DNA from: JBJMHZ01 sp045807125
GTDB lineage: Bacteria > Actinomycetota > Actinomycetes > JAWWOL01
Length of the DNA stretch: 64,000 nt
Assembly (NCBI GenBank): GCA_045807125.1
Contig: JBJMHZ010000042.1
Coordinates: forward strand, 186,001 to 250,000
Reading direction: 5' to 3'
Program-made: the position numbers and the translations under genes
Notes under the pieces: model-generated
What the model was told of the DNA's origin: nothing
Databases searched by the model: none
What the model saw: only the letters and a program-made list of their open reading frames with translations
In this document: positions 15,573 through 22,623 of the stretch, piece by piece
Layout of the letters: every line of letters starts with the position of its first letter
Position numbering within the stretch: position 1 is the first letter of the stretch

Positions 15573-16615
15573 CGTGAACCTCCTGCTCGTGGTCGTCCTC
15601 GTGCGGACCTTCGGCGGGATCGACGGGTAGCGGGGGGTGGCGGGCGGCCACCCGACCCAGACCCGTGACCCGACCCGGGCCCGTCCCGATCCCGGCCCGA
15701 CCCGACAGATCCAGATCCGGTGGGCAGCGGATCTGCCGGATCTGGCAGATCCGGGCGCGTGGACCTGCTGGGTGCGGGGTCGCGCGGCGCCAGCGGAAGC
15801 ACTGGCGCGAGGGACGGGGCTGCTGCCTCCTGGTCACCGGGAGGCTCGGCGCGCGTGGACCCGCCGGCTGCGGGGTCGCGCTCGTTGCGCTGGGCGCGCG
15901 GTGTCCCGCTGGGTGCGGGGTCGCGCGGGTCGCCGCCCGACTGGCCGTCGGGACGGTCGTCGCTCGCGGTCACCTGGTGGCCATGGCCACGCAGGAACGC
16001 GGCGGTGTAGGCGCTGTAGTACGGGGGCTGGGGCGGTGGCAGCAGCGGGTACTGCTCGTCGGCGTCGTCGTGGTCGCGGCGGCCGAAGTTGCACGACCCG
16101 CAGGCGACGACGAGGTCGTCCGGGCCGCGGGCCGCCTCCCCTGGCCGGCGGTGGTCGTAGGTGCCGCGGCGAGGCCCGCGCTTGTCCCGCCAGTTCACGA
16201 CCGCCCGGCAGTAGCGGCACGCGTCGCCGTCGCGGAGCCGCACCGGCACGATCAGGGCCACGTTGCGGACGTCGGCCTTCTGCTGCCGCTCCCAATCGAT
16301 CTCCGACCGCAACCGGATGTGGATGAACTCCGGGTCGTCCACCAGCTTCCAGCCCTTGCGGCCGCCGACGGTCGCGCGCTCCCAGTAGCCGGCCCGGCGC
16401 GCGGTCGCGCACAGCAGCTTCGTGACCGGCCCGCCCTCAGCGTGAGCGACGCCGTCGCTGATGAAGTAATCCGTCGTGTGCCCGGCCGCGTGGATCGCGC
16501 AGCGCATCACGAACCCGAACACCGCGTTCATCAGCAGCCAGTCGCCCGTCGCGCCCAGCACCGCCAGGACGATCGGATGCGTGTCCGCGTTGTCGCCCGC
16601 CTTCAACCACGACAT
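15569..16615 (-). CDS. HNH-type zinc protein, likely replication-associated
   Basis: 348 residues; ATG 16615 with GGGAGG about 8 nt upstream. An N-terminal ~110-residue domain (MSWLKAGDNADTHPIVLAVL, FVMRCAIHAAGHTTDYF) resembles replication-initiation-type domains. An HNH-like zinc finger follows: CRYCRAVVNW, YDHRRP and VACGSCNFGRRD. The last ~150 residues are low-complexity Pro/Gly/Arg with repeated RDPAPS. The coding DNA of that tail contains a hairpin and repeated GATCC motifs. It could bind an origin or be a nicking nuclease. The upstream methyltransferase relic ends in a TGATG overlap with this start. Confidence 0.7.
   Translation of the reverse strand: MSWLKAGDNADTHPIVLAVLGATGDWLLMNAVFGFVMRCAIHAAGHTTDYFISDGVAHAEGGPVTKLLCATARRAGYWERATVGGRKGWKLVDDPEFIHIRLRSEIDWERQQKADVRNVALIVPVRLRDGDACRYCRAVVNWRDKRGPRRGTYDHRRPGEAARGPDDLVVACGSCNFGRRDHDDADEQYPLLPPPQPPYYSAYTAAFLRGHGHQVTASDDRPDGQSGGDPRDPAPSGTPRAQRNERDPAAGGSTRAEPPGDQEAAAPSLAPVLPLAPRDPAPSRSTRPDLPDPADPLPTGSGSVGSGRDRDGPGSGHGSGSGGRPPPPATRRSRRRSARGRPRAGGSR
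15729..15752. repeat. Perfect inverted repeat inside the HNH/replication gene
   Basis: GGATCTGCC at 15729-15737 and GGCAGATCC at 15744-15752 flank the six bases GGATCT. Further AGATCC copies lie just upstream at about 15713-15724. Such clustered repeats are uncommon in the surrounding coding DNA. They could form an origin-type structure or only reflect low-complexity coding sequence. Confidence 0.55.
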
Positions 16616-16617
16616 CA

Positions 16618-16773
16618 GCCGGCCCTCCCTTTGATGCCAAAGACATCGAACAAGAGAGGCCGTCTAGTAAACGCTGGATCGGACGCCGGCAGTTCGTCCG
16701 GCGCAAACCGGCCGTAGTCGTGGGACAGGTCGATGGATGTCCCGATGGCGAGCGTCGAGGCAACCAGCGCGGT
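16618..16773 (-). pseudogene. C-terminal relic of a DNA methyltransferase
   Basis: 52 codons in frame read TALVASTLAIGTSIDLSHDY then GRFAPDELPASD and end LLFDVFGIKGRAG. They match the C-terminus of the intact methyltransferase encoded at 18245-19540 (TALVASTLSRIGVSADLSYD, then DYSRLAQW, and LDLFGEE near the end). The similarity begins exactly within the SAM-binding GSGTTALVA motif and everything upstream is missing. The stop codon still overlaps the next gene start (TGATG). A second methyltransferase gene therefore once occupied this place. Confidence 0.75.
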
Positions 16774-16866
16774 GACGCGATCGCCTCGCCTGTGAAGGGG
16801 AGTGGCGCGCGGGGGACCCGTAAGCTGCGGGCGACGGCCCCCGGTAGCGGAGCGGAGAGCAGAGTC

Positions 16867-17586
16867 ATGCGGTGGTGGGAGCTCGCGCTCGACTACATCA
16901 GGACGCTCGTGTGGCCAACGGCTGTCGTGGTCGTCCTCGCGATGTTCCGCGAGCCCCTCAGCTGGCTGATCAAGCACGTGAGACGTTTGTCCTGGGGGTC
17001 GGCCAGCGCCGAGCTGACGGACCAGGCGAGCGAGATGGCCGACGAGGCGCTCGCCCTCCCCGAGGCCAGGCCCATCGCTGAGGACATCGCTGGCGTCGGC
17101 TGGGGCACGACGGCGACCGGCGACAGCGACTCGGGGGCGCGAAGCGTTGAGCTCGACGCTGCCCCCGGCCGGGTGCAGGTGACCGTGCCTCCCGCCACGT
17201 CCCCCGTCGGTGGCACATGGAGGACGCTGTTTCGTACCCGGTGGGCGCCGGGTGCCAAGGAGCTCGCAGACGACTGGGTCTTCACGTCGTGGACGAACTT
17301 CGAAGTCACCTGCGAGATGGCGGCGCGCCAATGGCGCATCAACCTTGCCGAGCGACCTCCTGGGATGCCAGCCGCGCTGTACATCGTCACCCGGCTGCAT
17401 GAGCGAGGGCTGGTCGGCCGCGAGGTCGTCGATGTCACAACGCAGCTGGCCGAGCTGCGCAACCGGTTCGCTCACGCGCCGGAAGAAGCCAGCCTCAGCG
17501 CCGTGTACGACTTCAAGTTCACGGCCGACCGGCTCACCGGATACGTAAAGGGGCTGCTGCCGCCGACCGAACGAGAGCCCGAGTAG
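16867..17586 (+). CDS. Membrane-anchored protein with RNxxAH (HEPN-like) motif; prophage moron
   Basis: 239 residues on the strand opposite to the surrounding phage genes. One N-terminal membrane helix (~12-28, LVWPTAVVVVLAMF) is followed by a basic stop and a long cytoplasmic part. Near the C-terminus QLAELRNRFAHAPEE (RNRFAH ~198-203) fits the Rx4H signature of HEPN/DUF4145-like domains, many of which are RNases in defence and toxin systems. The gene replaces most of a methyltransferase whose relic lies directly upstream on the other strand. Likely role: lysogenic conversion, for example superinfection exclusion; this is inference. Confidence 0.75.
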   Translation: MRWWELALDYIRTLVWPTAVVVVLAMFREPLSWLIKHVRRLSWGSASAELTDQASEMADEALALPEARPIAEDIAGVGWGTTATGDSDSGARSVELDAAPGRVQVTVPPATSPVGGTWRTLFRTRWAPGAKELADDWVFTSWTNFEVTCEMAARQWRINLAERPPGMPAALYIVTRLHERGLVGREVVDVTTQLAELRNRFAHAPEEASLSAVYDFKFTADRLTGYVKGLLPPTEREPE

Positions 17587-17699
17587 TAGCGCGCGACCGG
17601 TCATGACGCGTCCACAGGTGTGGATGACGTGTGCGTAACTACGCCCGTGTCATTCGCTTCGAGCGAGTCGGGTGCGGTGAGGTGGCGGCGCATGACGGA

Positions 17700-18248
17700 T
17701 CAGGCCCCCGACCGCGACGCGGCGAGCAGGCCGGCAGCGGGCGTCGAGGGCCGGTCGTCGATGACGGTGCCGCACGCCGGGTGCACGGTGATGGCGGCGG
17801 CGGCGAGGACGACGTCGAGCGGGTTCAGGCACACCCCGCAACCCGGTCCACGACCGCCAGCCGGCGGGACCAGGGCGGTCGCGGGTCGGGAGGGCCAGCC
17901 GTAGGCGGCCACGCCCGGCTCCGGGACGCCCAGGATCGCCGACGGCGTGTGCAGCGGGCAGCGGCGGCCCGACAGGTACAGCTTCACCGGCCGAGCGCCG
18001 CAGAACCCGCCATCCGCCCAGAAGCCGCACGACGGGCCCGCGGTGGCGCGCGCCTGCGCGGCGGCCAGCACCGGCACCAGGTCGAGAGCGACCCGCCACA
18101 CCGCGGCGGTGACGTGACCCGCACCGACCGACGCCGCGACCACGCGTCGGTCACCGGCGTCTGGGTCGGTCAGCCCGCGCGCGCAGCACTCCCGAGCGAG
18201 CAGCGTCGCCAGCTCATCGGGAGTCCACCTCGCGCGGGCACCGGTCAC
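17700..18248 (-). CDS. Phage protein with Cys/His metal site
   Basis: 182 residues, not assigned to a known family. The N-terminal helical part (WTPDELATLLARECCARGL) precedes a metal-type segment with SCGFWADGGFCGARP and GRRCPLHTP (~83-110). A second set follows: GCGVCLNPLDVV and HPACGTVI. The arrangement resembles small treble-clef fingers found in actinophage early proteins. The GTG start overlaps the methyltransferase stop (GTGA), and the gene converges on the plus-strand membrane gene with a 113-nt gap. Confidence 0.65.
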   Translation of the reverse strand: MTGARARWTPDELATLLARECCARGLTDPDAGDRRVVAASVGAGHVTAAVWRVALDLVPVLAAAQARATAGPSCGFWADGGFCGARPVKLYLSGRRCPLHTPSAILGVPEPGVAAYGWPSRPATALVPPAGGRGPGCGVCLNPLDVVLAAAAITVHPACGTVIDDRPSTPAAGLLAASRSGA

Positions 18249-19540
18249 GCGGTCGCCTCCTCACCGAACAGGTCGAGCGGTTCCTGTCCGGACGCTTGCG
18301 CTGGCGGCTTCGCCACGCGCAGCGCCTTCGCGCGCTCGCCCGGGTCGGCGGTGCGCCACTGTGCCAGCCGGGAGTAGTCGTACGACAAGTCGGCGGAGAC
18401 GCCGATGCGGCTGAGCGTGGACGCGACGAGCGCCGTGGTGCCGGAGCCGCCGAACGGATCGAGGATTACGGCCGGGCGGGTCGGTGGCGGCGTCCACCCA
18501 GCGAGGTGGTACTCGCGCCACGGCTTCCAGGTCGGGGCTGTCCCGGGCTGGTCGGTGTACGGGGTGCAGGCGCAGGCGTAGCCGGTGACGGTGACGGACT
18601 TCCGGGCCACGACCGAGGCGCGCTGCGTGCGGTGGGCGGCGTGCAGCATCTCGCCTGCGCGGCTCTTCGCGTTCGTGGTGGCGCTGACGTGCTCGTAGGC
18701 GGCAACCGTCACCGGCCAGCGCCCCTCACCGCACTCCGTGCAGATGCCGGGCGGGGACCAGCCGAGGATGAGCCGGCGCGGCCACTCGGTCGGGAACGCC
18801 GCGAAGTGATCGACCCCGAGCTCGTCGGGCACGGTCAGCGGCTCGGACGGGATCGACCACACCGAGCCGGGCAGGGCACCGAGGGGATGCGGCGCGCTCG
18901 CCGCGAGGCCGACGTTCAGGTGGTCGCCGCGGTCCCAGCCGTCACGCCCGCCGTTCTTGCCCGACCAAGCACGGGCGTGCGGCTCGCGGATCTCATCGAC
19001 AGCGGCGTAGTAACGCGGGTGCTTGACGAAGTGGAACCAGGTCTCGTGCGAGCGGCGCACCCGATCGGTGATGCTCTCCGGCAGACCGTTCGGTTTCGAC
19101 CAGATCACCTCGGCACGCAGGATCAGGTCGAGGTCGTCGATGCAGCCGAGCGCGTACCGCCACGGCAGCCCCAGCAGCGACTTCCGCGGCGCCATGCTTG
19201 TGCCCGACGAGCGGCGCGGCTTCGGGGGGCGGCCCGTCAAACGGTCGCTCGAGCCGGCCCACTCCGGGCCCGCGCGGTCGCTGTACTTGTCCCCGAGGTT
19301 CACGAAGATACTGCCCGTCGGCTTGAGCACCCGCACCCATTCGCGCGTGCACGCCCACAGCGCATCCAGCCATTCAGCGGGCGTGGCTTCGGAGCCGATC
19401 TGGCCGGCGTAGTGCTCCCCGCCGTCGGTGTAGGAACGCAGCGCGAAGTACGGCGGGCTGGTGACGATCAGGTCGACCGAGGCGTCGGGCAGCGGCAGCG
19501 AGCGGGCGTCGCTGCGGAGGACGAGCGCGTGCCCGGTCAC
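18245..19540 (-). CDS. DNA methyltransferase (N6-adenine/N4-cytosine type)
   Basis: 431 residues. The catalytic motif IV DLIVTSPPYFAL lies at ~23-34 and the SAM-binding motif ILDPFGGSGTTALVAS at ~359-374, so the order is that of beta-class enzymes. Between them is a variable, probably target-recognition, region with a metal-type CTECGEGRW segment and CACTPY. The TSPPY form is compatible with N4-cytosine or N6-adenine methylation. No restriction gene is next to it, so it may protect phage DNA from host restriction. A truncated relative lies at 16618-16773. Confidence 0.9.
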   Translation of the reverse strand: MTGHALVLRSDARSLPLPDASVDLIVTSPPYFALRSYTDGGEHYAGQIGSEATPAEWLDALWACTREWVRVLKPTGSIFVNLGDKYSDRAGPEWAGSSDRLTGRPPKPRRSSGTSMAPRKSLLGLPWRYALGCIDDLDLILRAEVIWSKPNGLPESITDRVRRSHETWFHFVKHPRYYAAVDEIREPHARAWSGKNGGRDGWDRGDHLNVGLAASAPHPLGALPGSVWSIPSEPLTVPDELGVDHFAAFPTEWPRRLILGWSPPGICTECGEGRWPVTVAAYEHVSATTNAKSRAGEMLHAAHRTQRASVVARKSVTVTGYACACTPYTDQPGTAPTWKPWREYHLAGWTPPPTRPAVILDPFGGSGTTALVASTLSRIGVSADLSYDYSRLAQWRTADPGERAKALRVAKPPAQASGQEPLDLFGEEATA

Positions 19541-19827
19541 GCGATCCGCCCGTACGGCGAGGCCGCCCGCGCTGGTACTGTCGCTCGGTGAGCTACCGCG
19601 TGGGAGCCGAGCGCGCAGAGACGGTCGCCCTCCCGGACGGGCGGCGGCTCGTCAGGCCACGCGCCGACTCGCAGTGCCATCTGCTTCGCGACGGAAAGCT
19701 GGTCTGCGACATACCGCGCCCAGCGACGCCTGTCGATGAAACGATCACCTGGGATCTGCTGATGATCGGCCAGCATTGCCCGGTGTGCAGCGCGCTCACA
19801 GCGAACGGCACCGAATAGACCCGTCAT
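19537..19827 (-). CDS. Small phage protein (minus-strand candidate)
   Basis: 96 residues (MTGLFGAVRCERAAHRAMLA..., RRRWARYVADQLSVAKQMAL). It is joined to both neighbours by 4-nt overlaps (ATGA upstream, GTGA downstream), matching the pattern of the whole early operon. Against it, third-position GC is lower than in the overlapping plus-strand frame at 19588-19818. No family recognised. At most one of the two frames is expected to be the main product. Confidence 0.5.
   Translation of the reverse strand: MTGLFGAVRCERAAHRAMLADHQQIPGDRFIDRRRWARYVADQLSVAKQMALRVGAWPDEPPPVREGDRLCALGSHAVAHRATVPARAASPYGRIA
19588..19818 (+). CDS. Small plus-strand protein (alternative to the minus-strand frame)
   Basis: 76 residues, with DSQCHLLRDGKLVCDIPRP and ending GQHCPVCSALTANGTE; four cysteines and two histidines could bind a metal ion. 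Third-position GC is high and the composition is protein-like. TACTGT at 19576-19581 lies 6 nt before the GTG, the arrangement of a leaderless actinobacterial transcript. It lies wholly inside the minus-strand gene at 19537-19827. It would be a second plus-strand moron if real. Confidence 0.45.
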   Translation: MSYRVGAERAETVALPDGRRLVRPRADSQCHLLRDGKLVCDIPRPATPVDETITWDLLMIGQHCPVCSALTANGTE

Positions 19828-20414
19828 GCGATCGCCTCGCCGGTGAGGTCCCAGCCGCCGAACGGGGTCCGCTCCGGCACGTGACGGGTCCCGGGCGGCT
19901 TGCGGCGCGTGCGGATCGGGCCGCCGGTCTCCAACCAGACCGGCGGGTAGAGCGCCGTCACCTGGGTGAGCCAACGCTCGCGCGCCTTCCCCTCGTCGGG
20001 GACCTGGGGGACGATCGGCAGGTCGCGCCAGCCGGGCCACGCGTGGTCGTGCGCGTCCTCCGCGGCCGCGTTCTCGCTGTCGCGGATCGGGCCCTCCCAC
20101 GCGCAGCAGCGGCACGCCCCCCGGTGCAGCAGGTCACCGACGCAGCAGCAGGCCTCCCGGAAGTGGTCGCAGCGCAGGTCCGCCCACAGCACGATCGCGC
20201 TGCAGCGGTCCGTCGCCGTCGGGGCCGCCGACGCGATGCCCGGCCACCAGGCGTGAGACCGCCCGATCGCGGCGAAGACGCCATGCTCGGCCTTCCACGC
20301 GTCGAACGCCGCCAGCCGCGCCAGCAATCCAACGCCGGCGACGTCGAACAGGCACGAGGGCAGCTCGGCGGCTACCCGCTCGGCGGGCTCGTGGAAGAGG
20401 GTCAGCTGCGTCAC
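19824..20414 (-). CDS. DUF6349-like phage protein
   Basis: 196 residues. Recognised by the pattern AAFDAWKAEHGVFAAIGRSH, ADLRCDHFREACCC, RCCAWEGPIRDSENAAAEDA and HDHAWPGWRDLPIVP, found in actinobacterial DUF6349 proteins, which are usually encoded by mobile elements. Several cysteine pairs (CCCVG, CRCC) suggest metal binding. Function is not known. Coupled to the cytosine methyltransferase gene upstream and the small gene downstream by 4-nt overlaps. Confidence 0.7.
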   Translation of the reverse strand: MTQLTLFHEPAERVAAELPSCLFDVAGVGLLARLAAFDAWKAEHGVFAAIGRSHAWWPGIASAAPTATDRCSAIVLWADLRCDHFREACCCVGDLLHRGACRCCAWEGPIRDSENAAAEDAHDHAWPGWRDLPIVPQVPDEGKARERWLTQVTALYPPVWLETGGPIRTRRKPPGTRHVPERTPFGGWDLTGEAIA

Positions 20415-22180
20415 GCGACCGCCTCACCCGTGAGCGCCTCGATGACGATCCCGGCGATGTCCCGGGCGGCGGGCGGGGTGACGGCGTTGCCGGCCAGGCG
20501 GACCTGCTCGCGGCGGTTCCCGAGCAGCAGGTAGCCGGCGTCGAACGCCATGCCGAGCTTGATCTCGGCGGGCTCGAGCATCCGGAAGCAGCAGTCGTCG
20601 ACGTCGAGGCCGTCGACGTCGACCAGGGCCTCGGTGTCGCGGGTGGTGCGGGTGCGCATCGGCTCGCCGGCGTGGCTGGCGTCCTCGTTCCAGGTGCCGC
20701 CAGCCGGGACGAGCAGCGCGTGCCGGTCCACGGTGGTGGCGGTGCCCATGGGGAGATCGACGGGCCTGGTGTCGCCGTTGCCGTAGTACGACATCAGCAG
20801 CGGGGCGGTGACGACCGACTGGTGCCCGGCGGTGGTCAGGGTGCGCAGCTCCTCGTCCAGCGGCGTGCAGTGCTCGCCGCCGTCACCGACGGAGCCGTTG
20901 TTGCGCATCACGAAGCCGGGCGGCACGACCAGCAGGTGATGGTTGCCGTTCGCCGACACGGTCGACAGCGGATCCTCGACCGGCCGCGGGCCGGAGTGCC
21001 CGCCGCGGAGCTCGACGATCCACGGCACGAACGAGGCGGTCTGCGTGGGCAGCGGCGCGTCCAGGCCGGTGCACATCTGCTCGAGCCGCCCACGCGGGGT
21101 GTAGTGGCGCACCAGGAACGCGAGCCCGGTCTCGCTGCGCGCGGTCTGCGTGCGCAGCTCCTCCACCGCCGAGCGAGCCGCCTTGCCGTCGCGGCCCTCG
21201 ACGGGGACGACGAGGGCCTGGCCGACGGTGCCGGCGACGAACGTCGCGAACGGCATCACGATGGGGCGGGCGTCGGCGTGGGTGCGCAGCACCGCGACGA
21301 ACGGGGCGCGGTGGCCGTACTTGGCCAGGCCGGCGGCGATGCGGGCCCGGGTCTTGTCGGCGAGCGGCTTGGCCCGATCACCGATCCGCTGCCCCGGAAG
21401 GGCCCAGTCGATCGCCGCGGCGGCCGGCAGCACCGCCGGCTCGACCGGGCGCCGGCAGTCCGGGCAGCGGTAGAGGTACTGCGCGCGGTAGCGGCCCCAG
21501 CGGACCTCCGGGCGCTTGAACGACTGGTACGCGCGAACGGCCTTGTCGCACGGCCAGCACCACGCCTGCGGGCGGAGCCGGCCGTGGAAGTCCGGGCAGG
21601 GGGTGCCCTTGAGGTGCCCGGCGACGTACAGCCGATCCCGGGACTGCGGGGCCGGCGCGCCGAACACCTGCGCGTGCGCCGAGTTCAACGACACGAAGTG
21701 CAGGCAGTACCCGGCGCCGGTAAGCGCCGCCCGCCACGCGTCGAAGTACAGCCAACGGGCGGCCTCGACGACGTTCTCGACGAAGAACGCCCGGTACGGC
21801 TTCCCGCGCATCAGCGCGATCTCGACCGCGCGGCAGACGTCCCACATCGTCGCGCGGGACCGGTCGGCCGCCTCGTCCGGCAGCGTGTCGCCGAACAGGT
21901 CCGGCTGCGCCGCGTTGCCGCCGTCCCGGCTTCGGGTCTTCGCCTGGCTGTGGTTCGTGCACTCCGGGCTCGCCCACAGCAGGTCCGTCGCCGGGTAGCG
22001 GCGGAAGTCGACCTGGGAGACGTCGGCGCAGTCGTGGTCGGCGTGCGGCAGGTTCGCGTTGTGCGTCTCCACCGCCAGCGCCCAATGGTTCGCGGCCATC
22101 CGCACCTGCACGCCAGGGACCTGCTCTATGCCCGAGCTCGAGCCGCCCGCGCCGCAGAACAGGTCCGTGGCGGTCAGCAT
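20411..22180 (-). CDS. DNA (cytosine-5) methyltransferase
   Basis: 589 residues. Motif I is ATDLFCGAGGSSSG (~4-17). The catalytic loop reads WASPECTNHSQAKTR (~69-83) with Cys74, replacing the usual PCQ by PEC. Motif VI is AFFVENVVEAA (~131-141), and motifs IX-X are GNRREQVRLAGNAVTPPAA near the C-terminus. A zinc-type CPDFHGR...CWPCDK...CPDCRRP region lies in the middle. The PEC form recurs in actinophage enzymes and keeps the nucleophile. It probably modifies phage DNA broadly; the target site is unknown. Confidence 0.92.
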   Translation of the reverse strand: MLTATDLFCGAGGSSSGIEQVPGVQVRMAANHWALAVETHNANLPHADHDCADVSQVDFRRYPATDLLWASPECTNHSQAKTRSRDGGNAAQPDLFGDTLPDEAADRSRATMWDVCRAVEIALMRGKPYRAFFVENVVEAARWLYFDAWRAALTGAGYCLHFVSLNSAHAQVFGAPAPQSRDRLYVAGHLKGTPCPDFHGRLRPQAWCWPCDKAVRAYQSFKRPEVRWGRYRAQYLYRCPDCRRPVEPAVLPAAAAIDWALPGQRIGDRAKPLADKTRARIAAGLAKYGHRAPFVAVLRTHADARPIVMPFATFVAGTVGQALVVPVEGRDGKAARSAVEELRTQTARSETGLAFLVRHYTPRGRLEQMCTGLDAPLPTQTASFVPWIVELRGGHSGPRPVEDPLSTVSANGNHHLLVVPPGFVMRNNGSVGDGGEHCTPLDEELRTLTTAGHQSVVTAPLLMSYYGNGDTRPVDLPMGTATTVDRHALLVPAGGTWNEDASHAGEPMRTRTTRDTEALVDVDGLDVDDCCFRMLEPAEIKLGMAFDAGYLLLGNRREQVRLAGNAVTPPAARDIAGIVIEALTGEAVA

Positions 22181-22623
22181 GCGACGCTCGCTCTCTTCTC
22201 GGTGGCGACGTCGAGGCCATCCCTTGCCGCTGCCACGTCGGTCTCCAGCGGGAACAGCGGCTCCATCTCGCGGCAGCGCTCGTCGCTGTGCCGGACGACG
22301 GCACGCACGAAGAACCGCTCGTGCACCGCCTGCTTGGTGACGCCGAGCCGGGCGGCGATCTCCGCGCACGAGTAGCCCCACTCGTCGTGCAGGCGATGCA
22401 CCGACGTGACGACCTCCGCGCTCACCGCGCGGTGCAGCGCCGCGAGGTCCGCGAGCGCCTCGATGTCGTCGGCGGCCCGGCGACCGAACGCCCGCACGAT
22501 GCGGGCCGCGAAGCCACCGAACTGCGGGTTCTCGACCACCCGCTTCGCCCGCCGCCGCTTCGGCGTTCCACCGTCAAGGCGGTCTTGACCGTCAACGGCC
22601 GAACCCGCCCGGGCACCGGTCAT
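22174..22623 (-). CDS. Sigma-region-4-like helix-turn-helix protein
   Basis: 149 residues. The central part has VTSVHRLHDEWGYSCAEIAA then RLGVTKQAVHERF, a helix-turn-helix like sigma factor region 4. The N-terminus is basic (GGTPKRRRAKRVV) and there is no region 2, so this is a regulator or sigma-like fragment rather than a full sigma factor. The start ATG 22623 overlaps the upstream stop (ATGA). Codons ~12-18 contain a palindromic sequence similar to the one upstream of the late block, which could allow autoregulation. Confidence 0.75.
   Translation of the reverse strand: MTGARAGSAVDGQDRLDGGTPKRRRAKRVVENPQFGGFAARIVRAFGRRAADDIEALADLAALHRAVSAEVVTSVHRLHDEWGYSCAEIAARLGVTKQAVHERFFVRAVVRHSDERCREMEPLFPLETDVAAARDGLDVATEKRASVAC
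22571..22589. promoter_or_regulatory. Palindromic site related to the one at 12759
   Basis: CCGTCAAG-N5-CTTGAC, here in the first codons of the sigma-like gene; the site at 12759-12779 has the same halves and spacing. Two copies in one prophage suggest a regulator-binding site. Confidence 0.4.
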
